DNA of 42,131 nt from Gemmatimonas sp. (GTDB lineage: Bacteria; Gemmatimonadota; Gemmatimonadetes; Longimicrobiales; Longimicrobiaceae). Below the pieces are notes generated by a model. It did no database searches and had not been told where the DNA came from. It worked only from the letters and a program-made list of their open reading frames with translations. Positions 1 through 8,600 of the stretch are shown one piece after another; within the stretch, counting starts at the first letter, position 1, and the number at the start of each line of letters is the position of its first letter. The stretch is from contig WHSP01000015.1 in the NCBI GenBank assembly GCA_009380025.1, forward strand, positions 10,016 to 52,146, read 5' to 3'. The translations under genes and the position numbers were made by a program.

Positions 1-634
1 GGCGCGGCGCGAGAGTGTCTTCGAGGGTCGCGGTGCCGGGCGATCCGTCAGCGGGCGAAAGCTCTACGACCCGCGCCCGACTGACGACCCGGGCGCCCGC
101 TTCGTGGGCTGCTTTCGCGACGGCGAGCGTCAGGCGTGCATCGTCGACCTGCGCGTCGTAGTAGAGAGCCCCCCCGTGCAAGCCCTCCGCACGAATCCGC
201 GGTTCCGCCTCGAGAGCGCCGGCTCGTCCTAGCATCCGATGACGCTTCGGCGAATGCAGGAGCGAGAGTGCTTCGTACAACCACATTCCCGCCGTCAACT
301 TGACCAGGCCAGTGGGATCCCCTGAATAGACGGGAAAGAGAAAGGGAAGGGGATGAACGAGATGCGGCGCCAGCTCGAGCAGCCGACGCCGTTCCTTGAG
401 CGCCTCGAACACGAGGCCAAAATCCAGCGTCTCCAGGTAGCGCAATCCACCGTGCACCAACCGGGAGGAGCGGCTGCTCGTCCCGCCTGCGAGGTCGTCG
501 GCGTCGACTACGGCCACTCGCAACCCACGACCTGCGGCGTCCCTGGCAACGCCCGAACCGGTTACTCCGGCGCCAATCACCAATAGGTCATACGTTCCTT
601 CCGCGAGCGCACTCCAGGCCCGCTCTCGCTCCAC
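1..634 (-). CDS. glpD: Aerobic glycerol-3-phosphate dehydrogenase, N-terminal part (runs off window)
   Basis: Reading the reverse strand from about 634 gives a continuous frame of about 211 residues that leaves the window at position 1. About 17 residues in is a Rossmann FAD-binding stretch (YDLLVIGAGVTGSG), then GGTSSRSSRLVHGGLRYLE, the GlpD signature that contacts FAD, then a run ending PFLFPVYSG. The family oxidises sn-glycerol 3-phosphate to dihydroxyacetone phosphate at the membrane and passes electrons to quinone. Known family length is about 500-560 residues, so more than half is missing. The start is uncertain: the GTG at 634 is used, but a TTG overlapping the dcd stop would add about 17 residues. 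It lies 35 bp downstream of dcd on the same strand, so the two are probably cotranscribed. Identity is secure from the FAD and GGTSSRSS motifs. Confidence 0.88.
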   Translation of the reverse strand, partial: MERERAWSALAEGTYDLLVIGAGVTGSGVARDAAGRGLRVAVVDADDLAGGTSSRSSRLVHGGLRYLETLDFGLVFEALKERRRLLELAPHLVHPLPFLFPVYSGDPTGLVKLTAGMWLYEALSLLHSPKRHRMLGRAGALEAEPRIRAEGLHGGALYYDAQVDDARLTLAVAKAAHEAGARVVSRARVVELSPADGSPGTATLEDTLAPR

Positions 635-669
635 CGCCGAAAAGCCACCAGCCCCGGCCTTCCCCTTCC

Positions 670-1224
670 TCAAAGCTTCGGCGGTGTCACTCCGACCTGT
701 CCCTGATACTTCCCTTTGCGATCCGCGTAACTCGTCTCGCACGGCTCCAGTGACTCAAAGAAAATCACCTGGGCGATTCCCTCACCCGCGTACACTTTTG
801 CCGGAAGCGGCGTCGTGTTCGAGATCTCCAACGTCACGTATCCCTCCCACTCGGGCTCGAACGGAGTCACGTTCGTGATGATTCCGCACCGCGCGTACGT
901 CGATTTCCCAACGCACAGCGTCATCACGTTCCTCGGGATCCGGAAGTGTTCGACCGACCGCGCCAACGCGAACGAGTTCGGTGGCACAATGCAGACCTTG
1001 CCCTCGAAGTGCACGAACGATCGCTCATCGAACTCCTTCGGATCCACGATCGCGTTGTTCACGTTCGTGAAGATCTTGAACTCGTCCGCGACCCTCATGT
1101 CGTACCCGTACGACGAAAGCCCCCAGGAAATCATCCCCCGCCTCACCTGGGCATCCTCGTACGGCTCGATCATACCGTGCTCCTGCGCCATCCTCCGAAT
1201 CCAATGATCGGGTTTGATGCTCAT
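670..1224 (-). CDS. dcd: dCTP deaminase
   Basis: A 184-residue protein, close to the usual 185-195. The family deaminates dCTP to dUTP (in some lineages also hydrolysing to dUMP), feeding thymidylate synthesis. Visible family motifs are SSYGYDMR near residue 40, the active-site stretch [10 protein letters not shown] (Ser and Arg contact the nucleotide), and [12 protein letters not shown] with the catalytic Glu. The C-terminus [14 protein letters not shown] is typical. The frame stays open another 80 codons upstream, but that part is not family-like and runs into the nuo promoter, so the ATG before [10 protein letters not shown] is chosen. It is divergent from nuoA and upstream of glpD on the same strand. 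I see no clear Shine-Dalgarno or promoter for it in the 180 bp before it. Mono- versus bifunctional (Dcd-Dut) activity cannot be told by eye. Confidence 0.93.
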   Translation of the reverse strand: MSIKPDHWIRRMAQEHGMIEPYEDAQVRRGMISWGLSSYGYDMRVADEFKIFTNVNNAIVDPKEFDERSFVHFEGKVCIVPPNSFALARSVEHFRIPRNVMTLCVGKSTYARCGIITNVTPFEPEWEGYVTLEISNTTPLPAKVYAGEGIAQVIFFESLEPCETSYADRKGKYQGQVGVTPPKL

Positions 1225-1406
1225 GCTGGAATGAAGCTTGAATCCTGTGATATGCTTTGCCTCACGGAGCCCTGGCGCGGCGCCGAACGGCCCGCCGCGA
1301 TACCTCGAAAAGCTTGGAGCGATGGGGACTCGGAGGGTGGCCAGGGCCCGCAAGGTAGAGATCCGAACCCGTCGGCGGCAAGCGACCGGGACCCGCAGAA
1401 GTCCGC

Positions 1407-1436
1407 TTGACACTTTGCCAGGCGGTCCGGTAACTT
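1407..1436 (+). promoter_or_regulatory. Probable sigma70-type promoter of the nuo operon
   Basis: A perfect -35 box TTGACA (1407-1412) is followed after 18 bp by TAACTT (1431-1436), a moderate -10. The predicted start is near 1443, giving a leader of about 43 nt before nuoA. It is the best promoter-like match in the dcd/nuoA divergent gap. Placement is from the sequence; activity is inferred. Confidence 0.55.
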
Positions 1437-1485
1437 GGGCGGGGACGCAAGTGAATGTTTTCACAAACTCTGCCCGACCGACACG

Positions 1486-1842
1486 ATGCTCCGCAGCTAT
1501 CTGCCACTTCTGATCCTGCTTGGGATCTCCGCGGCCCAGGCCGTCGGCATGGTGGTGGTGTCGCAGGTATTGAGCCCGACGAAGTGGACGTGGGTGAAGG
1601 CTTCACCGTACGAATCGGGGATCGACCCGCTGGGCAGCACGCGGGAGCGTTTCTCAGTGAAGTTCTATGTGGTGGCGATTCTGTTCATCGTCTTCGATGT
1701 GGAGACGGTGTTCCTGATCCCGTGGGCGGTGGTGATGCGTGAGGTAGGCGTCGCGGGGTTCGTGGCGGCCGCCATGTTCATCTTCATCTTGACGGTGGGG
1801 CTGATCTACGAATGGAGGAAGGGAGCGCTGGAATGGGACTGA
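1486..1842 (+). CDS. nuoA: NADH-quinone oxidoreductase subunit A
   Basis: A 118-residue membrane protein with three hydrophobic segments (about residues 3-25, 59-80 and 87-108), the normal NuoA size and topology. NuoA sits at the junction of the peripheral and membrane arms of complex I, near the quinone site. Family features visible: the conserved loop [13 protein letters not shown] between helices 1 and 2, and [18 protein letters not shown], with the conserved acidic residues of helix 2. The frame is open upstream to about 1435, but the ATG before LRSYLPLL begins the first helix directly and is preferred. No obvious ribosome binding site is visible. It is first in the operon, and its end overlaps nuoB by 10 bp. 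Confidence 0.95.
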   Translation: MLRSYLPLLILLGISAAQAVGMVVVSQVLSPTKWTWVKASPYESGIDPLGSTRERFSVKFYVVAILFIVFDVETVFLIPWAVVMREVGVAGFVAAAMFIFILTVGLIYEWRKGALEWD

Positions 1843-2546
1843 ACGATCCGAGTCGGGGGGGAGCCCCGGGAACGGAGGCTCGGTCGCTCCCCGGTCATCC
1901 TGACGGCTCCGGGCAGGGAGGGGTATTCTCGGGCGCGCCGGGATTCCTGACGACACGTCTGGACGCAGTGGTCAATTGGTCGAGGGAGAACTCGTTGTGG
2001 CCGATGCCATTCGGGACCGCGTGCTGTGCGATCGAGATGATGGCGACGGCGGCGTCACGATACGATCTGGCGCGGTTCGGGATGGAGCGGATGAGCTTTT
2101 CGCCGAGGCAAGCGGACATGCTGATCTGTGCGGGGCGGGTTCCGTACAAGATGGCGTCGGTGCTGCGCCGGATCTGGGAGCAGATGCCGCAGCCGAAGTG
2201 GGCGATCTCGATGGGTGCGTGCGCCTCCTCGGGCGGTGTCTTCGACGCGTACAGCATGGTGCAGGGCATCGACACGATCATTCCGGTCGACGTGTACGTG
2301 CCTGGCTGTCCGCCGCGGCCGGAGGGTCTGATCTACGGCATCCTGATGATCCAGGAGAAGATCCGGCGGTCGAAGCCGACGGAGGACTGGATTGCGGAGG
2401 AGGATCTCATCGAGGGGTTGCCGACGCTGTCACCCGAAACGGTGGATCTGATCGCGGCACCCTTCGGAAACTCGACGAACCAGAACCGGTCGAGTGGTTT
2501 GATCTCGACAGGGGCGGTGGTGCGGCCGAACGACCGTCAGCCGTAG
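1833..2546 (+). CDS. nuoB: NADH-quinone oxidoreductase subunit B (N2 cluster)
   Basis: A 237-residue peripheral-arm subunit carrying cluster N2, the last Fe-S centre before quinone. The four expected cysteine ligands are present: C64 and C65 ([10 protein letters not shown]), C130 (GACASSGG) and C159 (PGCPPRPEG). The ATG at 1833 is preceded by GGAGGAAGGGAG and overlaps the end of nuoA. An ATG 21 bp upstream is also in frame, but it would deepen the overlap. The first about 35 residues are Gly/Pro-rich and not conserved. The C-terminus after about residue 180 extends beyond the compact family core with a polar tail of unknown role. Confidence 0.95.
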   Translation: MGLNDPSRGGAPGTEARSLPGHPDGSGQGGVFSGAPGFLTTRLDAVVNWSRENSLWPMPFGTACCAIEMMATAASRYDLARFGMERMSFSPRQADMLICAGRVPYKMASVLRRIWEQMPQPKWAISMGACASSGGVFDAYSMVQGIDTIIPVDVYVPGCPPRPEGLIYGILMIQEKIRRSKPTEDWIAEEDLIEGLPTLSPETVDLIAAPFGNSTNQNRSSGLISTGAVVRPNDRQP

Positions 2547-2598
2547 TCATGGGCTCGATAATACGGCGTGACCGGGCTGAAAAGACAGTGCTTCGGCC

Positions 2599-2700
2599 GT
2601 CTTTCCCGCGGAGGCGGGAATCCAGTGCCGGCAGCCATTTGAGCGCCTGGATCCCCGCTCCCCGCGTACTGCCTGCGGGGACAGGCTTCGCGGGGATGAC
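2599..2700. repeat. Dispersed palindromic repeat, two-armed copy
   Basis: This lies in the 226-bp nuoB-nuoC gap. The left arm has TCCCGC-ggag-GCGGGA followed by ATCCAG. The right arm starts CTGGATCCCCGC and ends GCGGGGATGAC. Each arm can fold on itself, and the two are inverted relative to each other. The right arm carries an extra GC-rich stretch (about 2659-2685). Related copies lie at 10455-10530, 40089-40121 and 41428-41514. This kind of GTCATTCCCGCG...CGGGAATCCAG element is common between genes in many GC-rich bacteria. Confidence 0.85.
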
Positions 2701-2772
2701 GGAGGGGTGGTTTGGGATGATGCCGGCCGTCACGGCAGAAGCCGGCCGTCGCGGGAGAATAGATCGTTCGTG

Positions 2773-3504
2773 ATGAGCGAAGGAGAATTCCGAAAAGGTC
2801 TCGACGCGCTGGACAGCGGGCCAGCGGAGTCACCCAAGGAAGCGCCGAGTCCGCCGCCGCAGCCGGAGGGCCTGCCGCCGCATCCGACCGTTGAGGCGCT
2901 GCGCGAACGGTTCGTGGAGGCGATCGGTCGTCATGTGATGGTAGCCGGTGACGAGCACATCGTCTATGTCGATCGCGATCGCAGCCTCGAGATCCTGCAG
3001 TGGCTACGCGATGATCCGGCGCAGCGGTATGACTTCCTGCAGGATTTGACGGCGATCGACTACGGGAACGGGGTCTCGCTTCAGGTCGTGTATCAGCTCT
3101 GGTCGACGATCCACAAGCGGAACGTGCGGATCAAGGTGGAGCTGCCCCTGGATGCGCTGGAGTTGGAGTCCGTCTACTACGTGTGGCGGGCTTCGGACTG
3201 GCTGGAGCGGGAGGTGTACGACATGTTCGGCGTCGTGTTCACCGGCCATCCGGATCTGCGGCGCATCCTGATGCCGTACAACTACGCCGAGGGCTATCCG
3301 TTGAGGAAGGACTTCCCGTTGCGGGGTCGGTTCTCTCGGGCCGAGCAGACCCGGCGAGCGCTCTCGATGAAGACAGAAGACCACTACTCGCCGCGAGAGC
3401 TGGAGATCGCGGCGAGGCTGGGGCAGCGGCTGCCGGACGTGATGCCGGAGGGCGGCCCGGGGATTCCGAGTCCGGAGTCGAGCCCCGATGGGCGGGAGGA
3501 TTGA
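2773..3504 (+). CDS. nuoC: NADH-quinone oxidoreductase subunit C (30 kDa)
   Basis: A 243-residue peripheral subunit that binds NuoD and holds the peripheral arm together; it has no cofactor. The family core runs from about residue 60 to 200. It includes the LQDLTAIDYGNG strand-turn, WRASDWLEREVYDMFGVVF (the 30-kDa signature) and GHPDLRRILMPYNYAEGYPLRKDFPLRG near the end. The first about 45 residues are Pro/Glu-rich and the last about 30 are a polar tail; neither looks conserved. The start is the ATG before SEGEFRKG; a GTG one codon upstream is possible. The frame extends back into the preceding repeat, which should not be included. NuoD starts 2 bp after its stop. Confidence 0.94.
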   Translation: MSEGEFRKGLDALDSGPAESPKEAPSPPPQPEGLPPHPTVEALRERFVEAIGRHVMVAGDEHIVYVDRDRSLEILQWLRDDPAQRYDFLQDLTAIDYGNGVSLQVVYQLWSTIHKRNVRIKVELPLDALELESVYYVWRASDWLEREVYDMFGVVFTGHPDLRRILMPYNYAEGYPLRKDFPLRGRFSRAEQTRRALSMKTEDHYSPRELEIAARLGQRLPDVMPEGGPGIPSPESSPDGRED

Positions 3505-3506
3505 AG

Positions 3507-4805
3507 ATGCAGGGCGTGAAAAAGACGGTCGTCTACAACGTCAGCCGGGGTGCCGAGCTCGGGGCCGACGGCGGTCTCGTGCGCGCTCCTATCGTACCCG
3601 TCGAAACGGAAGCGGCGGTCGAGTTCGATGCCGACATCGGCGGCGAGCACATGCTCATCAATATCGGGCCCCAGCATCCCGCCACGCACGGGGTGCTTCG
3701 GCTGGTGCTCGAGCTCGACGGCGAGACGGTCATCAAGTGCACGCCTCACATCGGATATCTGCACTCCTCCTTCGAGAAGCTCGGCGAGTACCGGGATTGG
3801 AATCAGATCATCCCGCTCACCGATCGCATGGACTATCTCGCGCCGCTGATCTACAACTGCGCGTACGCGATGGCGGTCGAGAAGATGATGGGCGTGGAGG
3901 TGACAGAGCGGTGCAAGGTGGTGCGGGTGATCCTGATGGAGATGGACCGCATCTTCTCCCACCTGCTCTGGTTGGGTACGACGGGGATCGACCTCGGCGC
4001 GTTTACCATCTTCCTGTACACCTTCCAGGAACGGGAGCGAATCTACAACCTCCACGAGGCCTACACCGGCGCGCGGATCACCACCTCCGCCACCCGAATC
4101 GGTGGGATGATGGCCGACCTGCCCCCCGGATGGATCGAGGGCTTGATGGAGTTCGTGCGCACCTTCCCGCGCACTCTGGCCGAGGTCGATACCCTTCTCA
4201 CCAACAACTCGATCTGGATCGGCCGGACGCAGGACGTCGGACTCATCTCCGCCGAGGATGCGGTGAACTTCGGCCTTTCCGGCGCCAACCTCCGCGCCTC
4301 CGGGGTCGATTACGACGTCCGCAAGGACCGCCCCTACTACGACTACCAGACTTACGAGTTCGACGTCCCGATCGGCGAGCAAGGTGACATCTACGATCGC
4401 TACCTCTGCCGGATGGAAGAAATGCGTCAGAGCCTGCGGATCATCGAGCAGGCCGTCGACCGTCTGCCGGGCGGGTCGATCAACGTCGACGACCCACGCG
4501 TCATCCTGCCCACCAAGACGGCTGCGATGAACGACATGGAGTCGATGATCCATCACTTCAAGGTGGTGATGGAAGGGGTGCGAGCACCGGTCGGCGAGTC
4601 CTGGTTCTCGGTGGAAAGCTCGAAGGGAGAACTCGGCATGTACGTGGTGTCGGACGGCGGTTCCAAGCCCGTGAGGTGGCGCGTGCGAGGCCCGTCGTTC
4701 ATCAATATCGCTGCTCTCCCGTATATGATCGAAGGCGCCCTCTTGTCGGACGTCATCGCGGTGAACGCGAGCCTGGATATCGTCCTGGGCGAGATCGACC
4801 GTTAG
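3507..4805 (+). CDS. nuoD: NADH-quinone oxidoreductase subunit D (49 kDa)
   Basis: A 432-residue subunit, normal for the family, that with NuoB forms the quinone-binding pocket. Visible hallmarks: INIGPQHPATHG at residues 51-62, with the conserved His57 and His61 of the quinone loop, then HIGYLHSSFEKLGEYRDWNQ, MEMDRIFSHLLWLGT, and GSKPVRWRVRGPSFINI near the C-terminus. The first about 45 residues are an extra non-conserved segment. A GGAGG precedes the ATG, which lies 2 bp after the nuoC stop, so translation is probably coupled. It is related to [NiFe]-hydrogenase large subunits but lacks their four metal cysteines. Confidence 0.96.
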   Translation: MQGVKKTVVYNVSRGAELGADGGLVRAPIVPVETEAAVEFDADIGGEHMLINIGPQHPATHGVLRLVLELDGETVIKCTPHIGYLHSSFEKLGEYRDWNQIIPLTDRMDYLAPLIYNCAYAMAVEKMMGVEVTERCKVVRVILMEMDRIFSHLLWLGTTGIDLGAFTIFLYTFQERERIYNLHEAYTGARITTSATRIGGMMADLPPGWIEGLMEFVRTFPRTLAEVDTLLTNNSIWIGRTQDVGLISAEDAVNFGLSGANLRASGVDYDVRKDRPYYDYQTYEFDVPIGEQGDIYDRYLCRMEEMRQSLRIIEQAVDRLPGGSINVDDPRVILPTKTAAMNDMESMIHHFKVVMEGVRAPVGESWFSVESSKGELGMYVVSDGGSKPVRWRVRGPSFINIAALPYMIEGALLSDVIAVNASLDIVLGEIDR

Positions 4806-4867
4806 AAGGCCGAAGGCAGTTGGTCAACAGCCCTGTCGCGGAAAGCCTCTGAGCCGCTTCGACATAC

Positions 4868-5545
4868 ATGACGAACGACGACGGCAAGGTCCGGAAAATC
4901 CGGCCGAGGAATCCCGGGTTCGCCGGGATCACCGGTGAGTTCGACCTGACGGAGGCGCAGATCCGGGGGACGGACTACGTCGGGGCCAGGCCCCTCGATG
5001 GCGGGCATCCCTCAGTCGCCGGCACGATGCCGTATCAGCTGACGACACGCGCACCTGACTTGCCGCTCTTCGAAGGTGAATACCTGCGTCGCCTGGAGAA
5101 GGTGCTGAGCAGGTACGAAGATCGGCGGGCCGCCCTGTTGCCGGCCCTGCACATCGTCCACGAGATCCGCGGTTACCTTCCGCCGGAGGCCATGGACGAG
5201 GTAGCCGAGCGACTGTTGCTGGCACCCGCGTACGTACGGGGTGTGGCGACCTTCTATACGATGTACAATCTGCAGCCGCTCGGCCGCTTCCTGATCCAGG
5301 TCTGTACGAACATCTCGTGCAACCTATGCGGTGCTGACGAGGTGCTGCGGGAGTTCCTGGAGCAGACGGGCACCGAAATCGGCGAGATATCGGAGAACGG
5401 TCTCTGGACGGTGCTGGAGGTCGAGTGTCTCGGTGCATGCGGCTTCCCGACGGCGGTACAGATCAACGAGCGCTTCTTCGAGAGCGTGAAGGCGGAGGAC
5501 GTTCCAGCGATTCTGAAGCGGCTCGAGGCGGAGGTGCCCGCGTAG
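4868..5545 (+). CDS. nuoE: NADH-quinone oxidoreductase subunit E (24 kDa, 2Fe-2S N1a)
   Basis: A thioredoxin-fold ferredoxin subunit carrying the [2Fe-2S] cluster N1a beside NuoF. The four ligands are C146 and C151 (CTNISC), C187 and C191 (CLGAC). The N-terminal helical part includes PALHIVHEIRGYLPPEAM and the VRGVATFYTMY signature. As written it is 225 residues, longer than the usual about 160-180, because of a 53-residue N-terminal extension. An internal ATG at 5027 (MPYQLTT) would give a normal 172-residue protein. Neither start has a convincing Shine-Dalgarno, so the start is unresolved. It is separated from nuoD by 62 bp and from nuoF by 84 bp. Confidence 0.93.
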   Translation: MTNDDGKVRKIRPRNPGFAGITGEFDLTEAQIRGTDYVGARPLDGGHPSVAGTMPYQLTTRAPDLPLFEGEYLRRLEKVLSRYEDRRAALLPALHIVHEIRGYLPPEAMDEVAERLLLAPAYVRGVATFYTMYNLQPLGRFLIQVCTNISCNLCGADEVLREFLEQTGTEIGEISENGLWTVLEVECLGACGFPTAVQINERFFESVKAEDVPAILKRLEAEVPA

Positions 5546-5629
5546 ATCGATCGCAACATGGTTCGGCGTCGGCGGTCCAATACCGGAAGGGTGCTGCGCG
5601 GGCGTAGCGATGATACTTCAAGACGGACT

Positions 5630-6925
5630 ATGGCTTATCCATATCGACATCCCAGCGAGGTCCGGTTGCTTTCTGAGCATTTCGGGGATCCCGAAGCTCG
5701 GACGCTGGAGGGGTGGGAAGCGCGCGGGGGATACAGTGCGCTCCGCAAGGCGCTTGGGGAGTCCCGCAAGGACATCATCGAGGAAGTAAAGAAGTCGGGG
5801 TTGCGTGGGCGAGGGGGTGCAGGCTTTCCGACGGGGGTGAAGTGGTCGTTCATGCCGAAGGATTCCGGGAAGCAGCACTACCTGCTGTGCAACGCGGACG
5901 AATCCGAGCCTGGCACCTTCAAGGATCGGGAGCTGATGCGTTGGACGCCGCACCAGCTCATCGAAGGGTGTTTGATCGGAGCGTACGCGATTCAGGCGAG
6001 CCACTGCTACATCTACATTCGCGGCGAGTTTTTCGAAGCGACGCAGATTCTGGCGCGGGCGATCGAGGAGGTGTACGAGGCGGGTTACGCGGGCAAGGAT
6101 GTTCTCGGGAGCGGTCATGACCTCGACATCACGCTGCATCTGGGTGCAGGCGCGTACATCTGCGGAGAAGAAACGGGTCTGATGAGCTCGCTCGAGGGGC
6201 AGCGGGGCGAGCCACGGGTCAAACCGCCGTTCCCGGCGGTTTCTGGCGTATTCAAGAAGCCGACGACGATCAACAATGTCGAGACCCTGTGCGCGGTTCC
6301 GCACATTGTCAACAACGGCGGCGAGTGGTACCAGCAGTGGGGAACCGAGAAGTCCACCGGAACGAAGCTCTTCTGTGTCTCGGGACACGTTCAGCGCCCG
6401 GGGAACTACGAAGTGCCGATGGGCTTCAACTTTCGTGAGTTCATCTACGACGTGTGTGGCGGTCCGCCGGATGGCCGAACCATCAAGGCTGTGATTCCGG
6501 GGGGTAGCTCGGTCCCGATCATGTCGGCGGACGAGTTGGACGTCGGGATGGACTACGAAGCGATGATCTCGGCCGGCACGATGCTCGGTTGCGGTTCCGT
6601 GATCGTCATGGACGACACCACGGACATCGTCAAACAGGTCCGTCGAATGGTCGACTTCTACGCCCACGAGTCGTGCGGACAGTGTACCCCCTGTCGTGAG
6701 GGAACAGCGTGGGCAGCCAAGATTCTTCGGCGGATCGAGGACGGGTGGGGCACGGAGTCGGATCTGGACACGCTGGTCGAGATCTCGGAGAACATGACCG
6801 GGAAGACGATCTGCGTGCTTTCGGATTCCGCGGCGGCGCCCATCACCTCGTCGATCGAGAAGTTCCGCGAGGACTACCTCGCGTTGATCGGAGCGGGGAC
6901 TGTGGAGACGGCGAGGAGTGCATGA
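5630..6925 (+). CDS. nuoF: NADH-quinone oxidoreductase subunit F (NADH/FMN, N3)
   Basis: A 431-residue subunit that oxidises NADH, holds FMN and passes electrons to cluster N3. Visible: GLRGRGGAGFPTGVKW (residues 58-72) for NADH/FMN, NADESEPGTFKDR (88-100), GAGAYICGEETGLMSSLEG (172-190), the SLBB-type segment in the middle, and the N3 ligands C349, C352, C355 (SCGQCTPCREG) and C395. Length is normal. The ATG before AYPYRHPSE is chosen; the frame is open 24 codons further upstream with a basic non-conserved stretch. Its last codons overlap a possible upstream start of nuoG. Confidence 0.95.
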   Translation: MAYPYRHPSEVRLLSEHFGDPEARTLEGWEARGGYSALRKALGESRKDIIEEVKKSGLRGRGGAGFPTGVKWSFMPKDSGKQHYLLCNADESEPGTFKDRELMRWTPHQLIEGCLIGAYAIQASHCYIYIRGEFFEATQILARAIEEVYEAGYAGKDVLGSGHDLDITLHLGAGAYICGEETGLMSSLEGQRGEPRVKPPFPAVSGVFKKPTTINNVETLCAVPHIVNNGGEWYQQWGTEKSTGTKLFCVSGHVQRPGNYEVPMGFNFREFIYDVCGGPPDGRTIKAVIPGGSSVPIMSADELDVGMDYEAMISAGTMLGCGSVIVMDDTTDIVKQVRRMVDFYAHESCGQCTPCREGTAWAAKILRRIEDGWGTESDLDTLVEISENMTGKTICVLSDSAAAPITSSIEKFREDYLALIGAGTVETARSA

Positions 6926-7007
6926 GGAGAGGCTATCGTCTATCGGTGAAAGTAAGCCCGAATGCCCCCGTTGCCGATCCGATAGCCGAGAGCTGCTAGC
7001 CATACCA

Positions 7008-8600
7008 ATGTCATCTACCGCGGCCAAGGAAACCGTCTCCTGCACCGTCGACGGGATCGCGTTCGAGGTTCCGAAAGGCACCCGGATGATCGACGCTGCC
7101 GCGCGGACGGGCGTGGACATCCCGCACTATTGCTATCACCCAGGGCTGAGCGCGCCTGCCCAGTGCCGGATGTGCCTCGTCGAAGTGGAGGGAGCGCCGA
7201 AGCTGCAGCCGGCGTGCACGGCGGAGGTGCAGGACGGCAACGTCATCCTGACGGCGAGCGAGAACGCGTTGAAGGCGCGCGAGGGGGTGTTGGAGTTCCT
7301 GCTCGTCAACCATCCGCTCGATTGCCCGGTCTGCGATCAGTCCGGGGAGTGCAAGCTGCAGGACTACACCGCGGCCGAGGGGCGGCCGATGGGGCGGCTC
7401 GCCGAGCCGAAGCGCATCATTGGCGTCGACGACTTCGGCGGCGACGTGCTCTTCCACGGGGATCGCTGTGTGATGTGCACGCGGTGCGTTCGCTTCATGC
7501 GCGAAGTTGCGCAGGACGAGCGGCTGGCCGTCGTTCAGCGGGGTGACAAGGCAGTCATCGACACCTTTTTCGGGGAGGGGCTGGAAGGGAACATCTGGGC
7601 CGACAACGTGGTCGACATCTGCCCCGTGGGTGCCCTCGTGTCCAAGGATTTCCTTCACAAAGCGCGGGCGTGGGACCTGGACCGAACACCGTCGATCTGT
7701 CCGAACTGCACCCAGGGGTGCAACATCACCCTACAGGTGCGCGACAACCAGGTGATGCGGCTCAAGCCACGGCCCAATGCCGAGGTCAACGGTCATTGGA
7801 TGTGCGACTTTGGCCGGCTGAACTACCAGTGGGTCAATCGGACGGGTCGGATCGAGGCGCCACTCGTCAGGGAGGATGGGAAGCTGGTGCCGATGTCGTG
7901 GTCGGATACGCTGCTGCGTCTGGCGAACGCGGCGCGCGGTCAGAGCACGGGCGTGCGGTCGGTCGTGTCCCCGTACGCTGCGAACGAGGATCTCGGTGCG
8001 GTTCGCCGGCTTGCCGACGCCCTCGGCGGTGGAAGCGGAGTGTTCCGGGTGGAGAGTGGGGAAGAGGTCGTGTTACCGGGCTTCCCACAGCTCGCACTCC
8101 GAAGCGACCGAGCGGCGAACGTCAGGGGTGCGGAACTCCTCGGCTTCAGCCGAGCCGGCGATTCGACCGGCATGGGCGGTCTCGAGGAGGCGGAGTCCTT
8201 CGACGGGGTCATCCTGGTTCTCGGTGACGACCTGGAGGACGCATCCGCGGACTTCGGGCAACGTTCTAAGCTCTTCATCTACGTGGGTCACGTTCTCGGA
8301 GGGGCTGCACGCAACGCCGATTTCGTCCTACCGAGCACAACGTTCGCGGAGATGGAGGGAAGCTTCACGAACGTGGCGGGGCGGGTTCAGCGCTTCTGGC
8401 CAGCCATCCAGGTGCCGGGGATGTCCAGACCTGCTTGGCAGATTCTCGGCGTGCTCTTGTCGGGAATCATCGATATCCCCGCCCCTGCCCGACCCGGAGA
8501 TGCCTTCGCGACGCTCGGCGATCTTTCGCCAGCGTTCGGCGGGATGCGTTTCGAGGAGCTGGGTGCCGAGGGGCAACCGTTGGAATACTCACGGAGATAA
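7008..8600 (+). CDS. nuoG: NADH-quinone oxidoreductase subunit G, compact form with N7 site
   Basis: A 530-residue subunit, well short of the about 780-910 residues of the thermophilic and enterobacterial forms. The Fe-S half is complete. The [2Fe-2S] ligands are C42, C53, C56 and C70; the His-ligated N5 site is H102, C106, C109 and C115; N4 is C154, C157, C160 and C205; and the optional N7 site is C231, C234, C238 and C266 (CPNCTQGC...MCDFGR). The rest keeps the start of the molybdopterin-oxidoreductase-like fold plus a degenerate core ending FVLPSTTFAEMEGSFTNVAG, so a large part of that domain is missing. The frame is open 30 codons upstream to 6918, overlapping nuoF. The ATG at 7008 is preferred because the conserved fold starts there. 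Confidence 0.93.
   Translation: MSSTAAKETVSCTVDGIAFEVPKGTRMIDAAARTGVDIPHYCYHPGLSAPAQCRMCLVEVEGAPKLQPACTAEVQDGNVILTASENALKAREGVLEFLLVNHPLDCPVCDQSGECKLQDYTAAEGRPMGRLAEPKRIIGVDDFGGDVLFHGDRCVMCTRCVRFMREVAQDERLAVVQRGDKAVIDTFFGEGLEGNIWADNVVDICPVGALVSKDFLHKARAWDLDRTPSICPNCTQGCNITLQVRDNQVMRLKPRPNAEVNGHWMCDFGRLNYQWVNRTGRIEAPLVREDGKLVPMSWSDTLLRLANAARGQSTGVRSVVSPYAANEDLGAVRRLADALGGGSGVFRVESGEEVVLPGFPQLALRSDRAANVRGAELLGFSRAGDSTGMGGLEEAESFDGVILVLGDDLEDASADFGQRSKLFIYVGHVLGGAARNADFVLPSTTFAEMEGSFTNVAGRVQRFWPAIQVPGMSRPAWQILGVLLSGIIDIPAPARPGDAFATLGDLSPAFGGMRFEELGAEGQPLEYSRR

Noticed and set aside
946-1410. Long + strand frame opposite dcd
   Set aside because: Shadow of dcd; no family content, and the dcd frame has clear active-site motifs.
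3384-4556. 390-residue minus-strand frame opposite nuoD
   Set aside because: Antisense shadow in a high-GC gene; low-complexity His/Asp/Val composition and no motif.
5618-7120. 500-residue minus-strand frame opposite nuoF
   Set aside because: Arg/Leu/His-rich shadow; nuoF on the other strand has full FMN and Fe-S motifs.
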